From the NCBI GenBank assembly GCA_914767715.1, contig OU612067.1, positions 12,779,001 through 12,843,000 of the forward strand: a DNA stretch of 64,000 nucleotides. Reading direction: 5' to 3'. This document shows, one piece after another, positions 35,301 to 45,700 of this stretch. The position numbers were made by a program, and so were the translations under genes. Positions within the stretch are counted from its first letter, which is position 1; each line of letters opens with the position of its first letter. A model generated the notes under the pieces. That model was given only the letters and a program-made list of their open reading frames with translations, was not told where the DNA came from and made no database searches. This stretch comes from Membranipora membranacea (lineage: Eukaryota; Bryozoa; Gymnolaemata; Cheilostomatida; Membraniporidae).

Positions 35301-38300
35301 GTTTTCTTTAATCTTGATAGATAACAGTCAGCGATGCTACGTGCTAATGCACTCAGTCATACATACATTTCATTGTTGGCCGAAGATACATCAGAAATCG
35401 GATCCACATTCCTTCTCAGCTTTTTCATTTCCTTTGATGATAGAGGTCCCTATTGACAAACAAGAGTTAATATTCAATCGACTCAGATTTCTCCTAGCAA
35501 CTACATGACAAAGTTGCTGGATCAAGTGTACTCCTGGGGGCGGTCTCAATTAGATACTTATCCGCTTAATGTCTGGCCTCCTGTAGATAAAATGTGGGCA
35601 AGCCCTGGATGGCCAAGGGGCCGATGAGATGAGGCTACACTGACTGGTTTGCCTTACTTACTGAACAGCACATGTATTATTTATATCACAAATCAATTCC
35701 ATCGACACAAATATATAAATGCGAGTTTTCCTCTCCCTCTTTGAATTCTCGTAACTCAAGATATTGTTTTCTCATATTAAAACATACCGGGTGATTTGCG
35801 TTCTTTGGCTGCTTCATTTGCACCATGAGATTAAGAATGGTGTTTATACAATGAAGCTTATTGCTAAGATTCCTTTGCAGCCTTTCTTTTGTAGTTTTCC
35901 TCCTGAAACATTATCCATTACGGTTAACAAAGTTGTGTAAAAAGCATGAGGATGAGAAGACAACAATACTTAGGTAGTATTCATTGTTGAACCTGGATTC
36001 CGATACAGCTAAAAACATGAGCAACGGAGATTAGGCATACTTTAAAGTGACAGTCCTATTAGAAAAGTGGATATATTACCCCAGTAACTTGAATATTGTG
36101 AGTTCATATGAAAAGTTGTGGAAAATATCATTTTATTTATTTTAAAATAGTTTAGCAAGGATCATAGCGAATCATAGTGGTCACAGGGAGGCAATAAATC
36201 ACTATGATCCACTATGATCCCAATTTCCAGACTTTGCAGAAGTCTTACTGCAACTGGATTCACAGGCTGTTTCGTTTCATATGCCCTAATGACTTTTCAG
36301 CCTGAGATCTTTAAAACCATACCAAACATGGCCTAGTAGGACTGTCACTTTAAACCAAATGCTTGCTTAATCAGTGTCATAGGAATTGGTAAGCCTTACC
36401 TTCAAAATCAAGCCTTCACTTTCAATATACCCATAGATAAACTCCCTATTTTAAATATATGGAAATACATCGTAAGCATCTCACATAATCAATACCATAA
36501 CTGTTGATCTTGCCTTTCTCCGTATCGATGATGTCAAATTTGGAAAATTGATGGATAGACCTACCACACTATCAACATGTATATCTGATCGTTTGAGTCA
36601 AATTAGTAGCAGTACCTAAGATGTACCCGCCCCTAATTAATGAAATTGGTCACACCAAATTCCTTGTGATGGTAGTCATACAAAATGAAATAGTTCACCC
36701 TCTATTGATCAGAGATGTACATGCAGATAGTATATCACGTGATCAGTGTGTGGACAGACTTACACTTTTCTGAGAACGACATGCTTCAGGCGGCTGTACA
36801 AACCGAGATCATCCAGATTTTCCGGAGAGACATTACCATCTTTTTGCATAGTTCCGCATCCTTTCTCTTTTCCAGAGTTCATAATGCTATCCCCGGCTGA
36901 TTTCTGCAGCTTTTTGTTGACAATCCTCTTTTTCTATAAAATATGTTGATTATTTTAGATAATTGTTACTATGCAATACCCATATTTACAATACCCACAT
37001 GGTAATACCTTCTGATGGCAATACCTTCTGGTTAATACCTTCTGATGGCTATACCTTCTGGGTAATACCTTCTGATGGCAATACCTACTGGGTAATATAG
37101 TTATTACTTCCACTTGAAAAATGTTATGACTTGAGTTTTGATGTTGAAGCATCTCAAGAATCAGAAATATATGACTTTGTAATCAGGCTGATCCAATAAT
37201 TCACTAAGCAAAATAACGCCAGCAGAAAAAAAAACTTGGCACCAATCTAACATGACAACCTCAGTCCCGTAACACTAAACCAAAACACAATAAAAAATCC
37301 TAGATGAAAAGCATTTCTTTGCTGTAAGTATCATATTCTCTCGCAGACCAGTGATCTATAGTAACCGAAAAGTGAAGGACTGAGAAAAGAATGAAGCGCT
37401 GTTTTCAGTTTTTTATGAGACATGACAACTCATAATTTAAATTTTTTTTAATGTACTAAGCCTAATGTAATTTTTATTGCAATGATGGGTCGTTTGATAT
37501 ACACATGGCTCACCTTACAGGCCTTTACATGATCGAGGTATCTACCGCCAGTCTGTACATGTAGAAGTCTGTGTTCTGACTCGTGTAACATGGCGTACAT
37601 CTCAGCAGTGCCCTCAGACAGAACCCTGTTAGTTTGCCTCAACGCCATTTTCGCCCTGGTTTTGGCATCACCATATTTTGTCTTCGTTTTAATTCGAACA
37701 GTTTTACGCTAGGGAGAACCACGTCGAAATAGTGTTTCAATATGCCGAGTAAAGGAATCGCAAATGCGCCCAAGAGATGGTTGATGAGGCGTCAACAGTT
37801 TGAAAACTGAGGATGAGTAATTCTGAAATCAAATTGCAGCTGGAGAGGATAACCAGTCTCTCAAATTTTTTTTCAACGACCGCAGATGTTCCTTTCCATG
37901 GAACAAACCTGTTGGTGGAAACACCTGTTAGGTCTTTGGGTAGACTCTATGAGTTGGTCTGACTGTGAAGAGGCCCTTAAAGGTTACAGTGGGTTATCAA
38001 CATTGAGCCAATTTTGTTTATTTGACCACAATCATAATTTTTTAATGGGTTACCAGTTCAGCTTTGTAGACTTTCATTGGTCCTTTGCTCTTGTCTGTTA
38101 GATCAAACTCACTCGGCGCATTCAATGTCTTCAGTGTCTATAATAGTATGACAACATATGAGTTTATAGTGGTATAAAACGGTATAATAATAAAACAACC
38201 GCAACGGTGTGGAATCATTTTCAGACCAGGTTATGACACCAGTCGTGAAAGAATTGTCAATACTACTTCTCTGCCCGTTAATTACGCTTTGTCACCATTT

Positions 38301-40276
38301 TGTTTCAACTAAGTTTTTTATAATCAAGTTGGGGGATGGGAGGGAGGGTGATGATCAAGTTAGAGTTATATATGAAGAGCTCACCTCAATTAATAGCATG
38401 GGTAGTGATCAGGATTCAAGGCTTCACTTCTACGATTGAAAGCTCTAATTCTGACCACAACCCATCCCTGCCACCTACTTGGTTGAGCTTAATTCACAAG
38501 AGAAGACAACTCCATACCTCCTTGCTGAGTTTTGCCCTTAGATGATCCATAAGTATGTCCTCAGGGTTGGTTTGTATATCAAAGAAGCCCCCTCTTTTAA
38601 ACCCTGGGGTACGGAAGCTGGGTCTGGTGATACTTCCTAGCTCATACTGAATTCTTTTCTTAATTGACTCATCATCGCCAACTGTTGACGGCATCTCATC
38701 CTGATGAAACACGAAATATGATAGGTAAAGTGAAATTCAAACAGATAAATTTCATTGTCTCTACTGAGTTTCCTAAACATTTCAAGAGCTTTTTAATGCA
38801 AATGGATAGCAAAGCGTTGATAATTGTTAACAGTACACAAGACCAAAACACGCATGGGTGAGATAGATGAAGCAACATTCAAAAGTGCAAGTTTTGGTTT
38901 CTAACTGTGTCTGATTTAGCTAAATATTTCCAATATTTGGCAACAGAAACTGAATTAGTGAAATAGAGATAGTTTTCTTGTATGGAAGGCAGCAACTGAT
39001 TTCATATGGAGGAAAGGCAAGGATGCATCCACATGCTTGTTAACTTGTCAATTTTACAGCGCTTCTTACTACTCAAAGCTCAGAGACGCTGAGACCTAGC
39101 GTCCTTTGACAGTATTATACAACTCAAGGGACAAAATAGCAAAGTATACACAGGGCCATAGTTCTAGATGAGGCAGGGAGGCACTGCCACCCCTAAAGAG
39201 CTAATACAGTGGCCTAAAATTACTCTAATTGAATAATCCATGTGAGAATAGGCTCCTCTTGGATTTCAATCTGCTTATTATATGGCTTAAATTGCTCGGG
39301 GAGGAGGAAACTGGTGATGTTCAGGACTCACATCAGACTTTTGCCACCCCTACCATTTTTTCTAAACTACGGCCCTGAAACAGCACCTTTTCCTCAGTTG
39401 CATATAGAAGCTGATGTCCAACTGCAGGTGATAGTGTCCGTCTTCTCACTTTGGGTCTCGACTTTATAAGTGGGATTGTCTCCTCCGTAACCTATGAAAA
39501 TAAATCACTCCTTTCCACACAAAGGGCCTATGACTGAAAGAAATAAGTTCCCCAAGAAGTTCGGTGCAAGTCCTGAATGCATATTACATTATCGATCGCA
39601 AAGAGTATGATAGAATAATGCATTGTGGGTGACTCTCACTTATAAATGTACATTGCAATGTGTCTCCATTACGCAGACCAAAAGGGGATACCAGGGAACT
39701 TATAAGCCAGAGTGATGTCAAAACAGAATTGAATCCGTACTTAGTTTTGATGATCATTGTTTTGCGAAAGGAAACTTCAATAGGAACAGTGTAATGCTAC
39801 GGTCAAACCAAGGGAAACATACTTTGTACTCAGTCCAGTCTATGTGCTCAGACGGCTGTAATGTGAATTTGTGGCTTTACATTATTAAACACTCTATGAT
39901 TGAGCGTTTGATGATGTAGAAATGCCACTAATTCGCATTGCAGCGCACATAAACTATATACAGACAAACCAAAAAAGCAGATTGAAGCAATCACAGGATG
40001 TATAAGAATTGTGTTATAAGATCCTTGAATATTCAGACATGAATTTACCTGTGGCAATTTTTCAACCTGTTTGCTAGGTGAGTTTTTGCTGCGATGCTGT
40101 AAATGACCAAAACTGTTGCCTACTTTATGTTTCGAATCAGAAGTGACATTTATTGGCGGCAGAAATGAGGTTGCTGTAACAGTAGGACTATGTCTAGCTT
40201 TCAACGATATTTCTTCAGCTGCTGGCTTCAAAACATTTTGAAGTTTCTTCTGCTTGAGCCGTTTGTTTACAGACAT
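29335..40276 (-). CDS. Unrecognised 13-exon gene, 734 aa
   Basis: Exons in reading order are 40276-40049, 39491-39387, 38700-38518, 37708-37514, 36933-36764, 35902-35788, 35205-35025, 33423-33225, 32535-32356, 31328-31188, 30866-30734, 30125-30051 and 29634-29335. All phases agree and the sum is 735 codons including TGA. The start could instead be an in-frame ATG at 40300. The N-terminus is strongly basic (MSVNKRLKQKKLQ). A helical segment follows (KMALRQTNRVLSEGTAEMY, then LHESEHRLLHV), with more Lys/Arg-rich linkers and a C-terminal helical half (VNQIWKMINAAFLKGISEG; LVDVLHGETDLLIPMMQERG). No membrane segment, signal peptide, Cys/His cluster or catalytic motif is visible. I do not recognise the family. 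The exon 39491-39387 donor is weak (GAAAAG|gtgctg) and abuts a MITE. It is probably a cytosolic or nuclear scaffold-like protein, but that is a guess. Confidence 0.75.
31510..31720 (+). repeat. tRNA-derived SINE, family 2
   Basis: A tRNA-like head (GAGTGGTTAGA ... GGATTCGAATCCCACTG) is followed by the family body GAGCTCCGACCTGCCT ... GGCGCAGACATTGCGGCCTCG. The body matches 57760-57985 (opposite strand) and 3800-4015. It lies in an intron of the 13-exon gene. Confidence 0.75.
34261..34536 (+). CDS. Possible plus-strand exon inside an intron
   Basis: An open frame reads YVNVYKSFIYDHMKAHLVSD and then LPLFICDQEEYVDFLCAKMVD before a donor-like AGTAAG|gtaaat at 34528. Composition is protein-like, and an acceptor-like ACAAAAG precedes it near 34349. 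It lies antisense within an intron of the 13-exon gene. I found no partner exons, so it may be a captured or dead fragment. Confidence 0.3.
   Translation: MYHEPRNKTQEHYKQTNIKNESTFIMYNKRFHNILKTEGYVNVYKSFIYDHMKAHLVSDLPLFICDQEEYVDFLCAKMVDSVYHINESKVN
34557..34810. repeat. TAGATATTT microsatellite, about 250 bp
   Basis: Variants of TAGATATTT and TTGATATTT are repeated with a step of 9 nt for about 250 bp in an intron of the 13-exon gene. Frames through it read as ILD or LKY repeats on the two strands and are not genes. Confidence 0.95.
36990..37098. repeat. ATACCTTCTG tandem repeat
   Basis: About seven copies of ATACCTTCTG(A/G)(T/G)G(G/T)(C/T)A with a step of about 14-15 nt lie in an intron of the 13-exon gene. 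Confidence 0.8.
39151..39377. mobile_element. MITE, CAGGSCC family, copy 2
   Basis: Ends CAGGGCCATAGTTCTAG and, reversed, CAGGGCCGTAGTTTAG; the body aligns with 12865-13081. The right end is only 9 nt from the 3' edge of a coding exon (39387) of the 13-exon gene. Confidence 0.75.
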
Positions 40277-40476
40277 TTTTAAAAAGACAGCTGTGAACAT
40301 TCATCCAAACAAGAGTTACTGCGTTGCGCTTAGCATAACATGCGCCCCTTACCTATATGTAGCATTTTCGGTATAAGCAACAGTACACTGTTGTCATAGT
40401 TGACCATTTTTTCGTAACGCTTTGCACAAAACTTTCAATTTGTAGCAAGTATGCTTGATCTCTAACTCCTTGTCTA

Positions 40477-40595
40477 GATCAAGTATAAAACAATTTTCCT
40501 GCATTTGAAGTTACCTCCTTCAACCCAACCGCCAATCGGCTCAACAGTAGAATGGACGAGACACAGAATGCAGGAAAATTTTATCTAACTTGATC
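40477..40595. mobile_element. Small inverted-repeat element
   Basis: Imperfect 28-bp inverted repeats (GATCAAGT ... AATTTTCCTGCAT on the left and its mirror on the right) frame about 63 bp. There is no coding capacity. It lies about 200 bp upstream of the start of the 13-exon gene and could affect its promoter. Confidence 0.65.
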
Positions 40596-42737
40596 TATGC
40601 TCCACATACAATAGCATGAGAACAGGGAAACAAGACGTCAGGGTACACCACAGAGTAAAATAACATTGTATATCTGTGGGATATACTAACTCCATCTGAT
40701 GATTGTTGTCTTATCTTCTTCTAGACTGTAGAGAAGGCGAGAATTAGAGTAACGCAAGAAAGTTGAAGAATATTAAAACGATGGTTTTCCATTTTTCTGA
40801 AATTTGACCACACTGTGCTAGACTGAAGCTTATCAATTTAACTTCTCTCATACCAACCAATAAATTTTATCGAGTCCCTTATATACAGTGTTCGATTCCC
40901 ATGAGCAAGGAACAAAATGTTTGTTTTACAGGATGTGATATCTGCTAATTCATGTATATTGAAAGTTGTGCTACAGCATTGAAAAGCAGATAATTTCCTG
41001 TATCAAGTTCCGATCCCAGATGTTAATTTTCTTAAATGCAGCTCCGTCCTTATTGTTTCTGAATACAACCGACCTAGTAATTAAGATGGATATTTAAGAA
41101 ATTTTCTTTACTGTCAGATCTAATTTATACATTCAATTGTATCTTGATAGACAAATTAAAGAAGGCCTACTACATTGCTGGGACCTACTACAAGGGGTCC
41201 CAGCAATGGGCCATGTAAGGCCAATAACCCTAACACGTACGCTGTGTTTCATAGGGTGGCAATGGTGGATTGGAATGTGCTGTGGGATGAGAGAACACAA
41301 CTCCGAGTAGTGAATAGCGGGCTATCTAATTAGCCCCATCGACCCATTCTTTTTTTGGGGATGGTGAGATGGCGCAATCGGTTAGCACGCTTGCTATTCA
41401 CTGCCAGGCGATTAGTGCCGCAGGAGTTGTGGGTTCGAGCCCCACTGGGGGAGCTTTCATTGTTGATTGTTCCAGCCCCCAGCACCCTCGGGTGTATACC
41501 TCTCCCGATGGATATTTAAGAAATTTTCTTTACTGTCAGATCTAATTTATACATTCAATTGTATCTTGATAGACAAATTAAAGAAGGCACAATCAAACAA
41601 ACAAACTTCAAATCATGCCATAAGCATTCAACTACTTGTGAAAAAGGCTTTGTTCACACCCACACATAGGAAATTTCAATCCCCCTTTCACCCCCTGGGC
41701 ATCTAAATGTGAACTTTTCTCAACCTAAGCATTCTCCAGACTCAATTATCTTACACCGATCTCAAGGCCTTTGACTTTAGCAGTTATGCAGTGCACACTG
41801 ATGACGTGATACGCTATTGCATATATATCTCTGATCGTTAGCAAAATTAATACCATCAGAGGGAATATGGTGTAAAGTTTTATCTTTGGTTTTGACTATC
41901 TCTCTGGTATTTAAAAAAATCTTAAGCTACATGCTTGCTCAGAACAATTCTGGCAAGGTCTGTCGGTCAGTTTTATGTGAATCAATGAATACCAACTAAT
42001 GCCCTCCCCACTCCTCTGACCTATATCTTTAACATAATCACCTGACGCACAGAGCAACTGCACAGGAGAAGTCCATCAACCACCCCCAACAGTAGAGCAT
42101 TGGCATGAGTTATCTCTGAAGTAAAAAAACCATCATAATGTTTATTGATTCCATCAGTGGTTATACACTGATGATTGATTAGTGTCGCAGCGTCAGTAAT
42201 TATTAGTAAATTGAACTTTAAATTTAAATTTAAATCCAGCTATGCAAACATTTCAAGGCTGAGCTCAGCACGGGGGGGGGGGGGAGGGGGGAATTCTGAA
42301 TGCAGGTAAACTGGATTGATTGATAGAGTAAGTAGAGGTATTATCTATGAAAACTAGCTAATGTTTGAATCACAAGGGTGGTACTGCTGACCAACAAAGT
42401 TGTTGTAGGTATGGCCTGTCTTCCAAAATCTGCTAATGCCGCTATTGGGTTATTTGTATCTAGATGACTAGGTATCGATCATCAATCAAGTGGTCAGACA
42501 CTTAATTGGATATATTATATATATCTAAATATATTATATATTATATACCCTCACCTAATCATCACTATGGTCAAGATCATGTCTAATAAATTTTTTGTAT
42601 AATAGAAATATAGCGATGCCAAGATCACAACTTTGAATCTACCGCTTTTCTCACAAGTTGTGGATGTATTCTCCCCAATGTGTAACCAGTGGCGGATACA
42701 CCCCCTAGTAGAAAGTTTATGAGACTCTTACTCAATG
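40596..42737. other. Intergenic region upstream of the 13-exon gene and downstream of CRYZ
   Basis: Apart from the SINE and its 82-bp flanking repeats (41085-41588), this stretch has a G-rich run near 42272-42290 and nothing that looks like a gene. Confidence 0.5.
41085..41588 (+). repeat. SINE family 1 between 82-bp direct repeats
   Basis: The SINE (41167-41506) has an A box at about 41370 (TGGCGCAATCGGTTAGC) and a B box at about 41432 (GGTTCGAGCCC). The sequences 41085-41166 and 41507-41588 are identical over 82 bp. The SINE head also carries a 13-bp perfect inverted repeat (CATTGCTGGGACC, 41173-41185 and 41196-41208). Copies at 15.3-15.9 kb belong to the same family. Confidence 0.9.
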
Positions 42738-45700
42738 TCACTGATTAGATGAGATTTTAATGACGAGACTACCAGCTGACCCTTTAGTGTTCATAATGTC
42801 AATATGAGCCTGAGGAACCTCACTCATTGTGTATTCTGTGGATGTGACGGGCTGCAACCACCCTTCACTCTGGTATTGAATAACTGCCTTTTTGCCCTCA
42901 GCCCAGTCCCCCTGAAAAGAAATGTAAAATATACCATACTTTGTTATCTAGAACTAAACAGTTATAATTTAGAGTAAGCAGGGAGTTTGGGACCCAACCT
43001 CCCTGGTGTAAGCGTTTCGACCATCAAGAAATATTGTTGAGTTATCCTCTCGTTACAACTGAACAGACAAATCAATATGTTGTTAAAATAAATAAACTTA
43101 TCATAGGATCATAGGAGATCTATGATTTATGCACCAAAGGTAGTACCTAAATGTGGGTATGGTGATCGTATTGTGAAATGAATGAAAAAATCAACATAGC
43201 CTGATTTGGGTGCAGTGGTTCGGTGAGATCTGAAAAACAGCAACCAACCAGACAAATTTGTATGAATCAAAAACATATAAATACTTTCTTTATACATAAA
43301 ATCGTATTTATATGTTCATGGTACTAATGAAATCCAGCCGTACTATGAGGCCACAAACCATTTTGTGGTATCACTAACAATCAATAGTGTCTGCACTAAC
43401 TGAACTGTGATAATCATAAATGACTGTGTTGTGACATCACAAACGACGTTGTGACATAACAAACAACGTTGTGACATAACAAACGACGTTGTGACATAAC
43501 AAACGACGTTGTGACATAACAAACGACATTGTGACATCTCTAATCCAAACTCACCTCAGTACTATTCCCAAGCATACATCCCACAATACTGCTCTCCTTG
43601 GCCATAGTGGACCTGGGGTTTATCTCTATAGTTCCTCGATTACCAACAATAACAACGCGGCCATGCTTGGATAGAATGTCAAGGTCTCGCTGTAGATTAA
43701 TATTAGCTAACATCTCAACTACTATGTTCACTCCTTTATCAGCTGTGTCCTCCTGAGAGAGAAGAAGAGTATTGAGTTAAACAGAATGTTAACATCCATG
43801 ATTGACAGGGATGGGTGGGGGAATATCGAGTAAAGCTGTTAAAAGAAAAAATATCACAGACTTCAATTCCCTTGGAGTTCAAGATTGTTTCATAAAGGGC
43901 TAGCTGTAAACTTAGCTTGAGAGCTCACGATGTAATGCTTTGGAGGGTGACTGCTGCTCTCAAAACCTGCCTAGCAAAGCAAACCCATCTACTTATTCCC
44001 AAGAGAGTCTGCTGACACTTCAAAGTCTTGACTTGATTATAATCTTGTCTACTAGTGCGGTTTTGATCTAAGTTATAAGGGTATGTCATCAACTTTCCCT
44101 CAACAAAGACTCCCATTTTGTGCCAGTTCAACCACTGCATATGGATGTATTCATAAAGCTCATCTCAGCTTTTAAAGGCAAAGTCACACTTTGATGCTGC
44201 AAAGAGTCCGACAATAAAAAATGTTGTTGTGGGGTCCAGCCTGTGAGTTTTAGAATGGAACATTAAAATCATTTTATACATTTATACATTTTATTGACTG
44301 CCATAATTATTTTGAAAAATGTTTCCATTAAGCGTAAAAAAACTCTAACTTTCAATCCTTTAGGGATTATACATTTTCTTGGTTTTATATGGTTTAGACT
44401 TAGTTCTAAGTTTTAGGCTGTAGACTAAATTTTCAGTTTTATGGTTAAAACTATGTTCTCAGTTTTAGGCTTTGCGCTAAGTTTTGAGTTGTAGGGATTG
44501 GATCAAATTCTCATTTAGGGGTCAAACAAAGTTATCAGTTAAAAGGCTTAGACTCATTTCTCAATCAAGGTGAAACCATTATCATGCGTTTCTCGCATTG
44601 ATAGAGCACGGAAAATTTTGTTGTCATTGAGGAATAATTTGCTGCCCACTTTACTAGTAAAGCCAATTAACAAACTACAAAACTAAGACTGCATGCAGTT
44701 GTTCTGTCCAGTGATGCATACACTATACTTAACCATCTGGAAGTGCAAACTTGATAACAGATTAAATTTCCAAGTTTGTTTGGATTATAGATCAAATGTT
44801 CACACAACGTTGATTTGTGATATACAATAGAATAGATGCTCACCATGATCTTCTCTACATAGCCCGATGTATGATGGTTGTAGGTAAAATCTGCACCACA
44901 ATCTTTGACTATTTGTAATCCCGCATCAGAACCTGCTGTGGCTAGCACTTTTAGCCCAAGGTGTTTTGCTATCTGTACACATAGCGTGCCGACCTAACAA
45001 TAAAATAAAAACTCCCAATAAATGCTGCTGATTTTGGACATAGATATCATGTTCATATCTGTCCAAAGGATTGGAATCTATGATATCTATGGTATTAACA
45101 TGTCTCTGGTGACTTAAACTGATGCTGCCACACAATGTGGTGATCAGATTCTGTATAGCTCCGATATAACTTCAATTTCAGCATGAGAATTGATAACAGA
45201 AACTGAATGTCTTACTAAAGAAGCGGAATCATCGGTCGAGTGCTGACGTTTTTTTCTTCCAAATAGTGACTACCTAAAAATGTCACTTTTCGCCTAGTAT
45301 AGCTCATAAGGTAACAATTCTGAGAAAAAATGCTTATTTAATCATCACTGAGCTATACGGAATTAACTGAGCACACATTTCCCTGTTTGGCAGCAGTAGT
45401 TTATCGATAGACGGGATACAAACATGTTCATTAACCTACATATCTAAATAAAAATTAAGTACTATGATTATATAATCGGGTGTTGCAGCTTGGAAATATC
45501 TGTACTACAATACCTACCCCGCCGCTGGCTCCGTGTATGAGAATAGTCTCCCCTTTCTTAGCCTGAGCTCTGAAACAACAATATAGACTGAGATTGATCA
45601 TAATAAACATGACACATCCCTCTGCTAATACTGAACACTAACTGCTTACAAGGTGGAGATAATTATTGTCTGGTGAGTTTGAGATAGAAGCCTACATCGG

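Noticed and set aside
43430-43537. CRISPR-like array
   Set aside because: Units are directly adjacent 20-bp repeats without spacers, in an intron of an animal gene.
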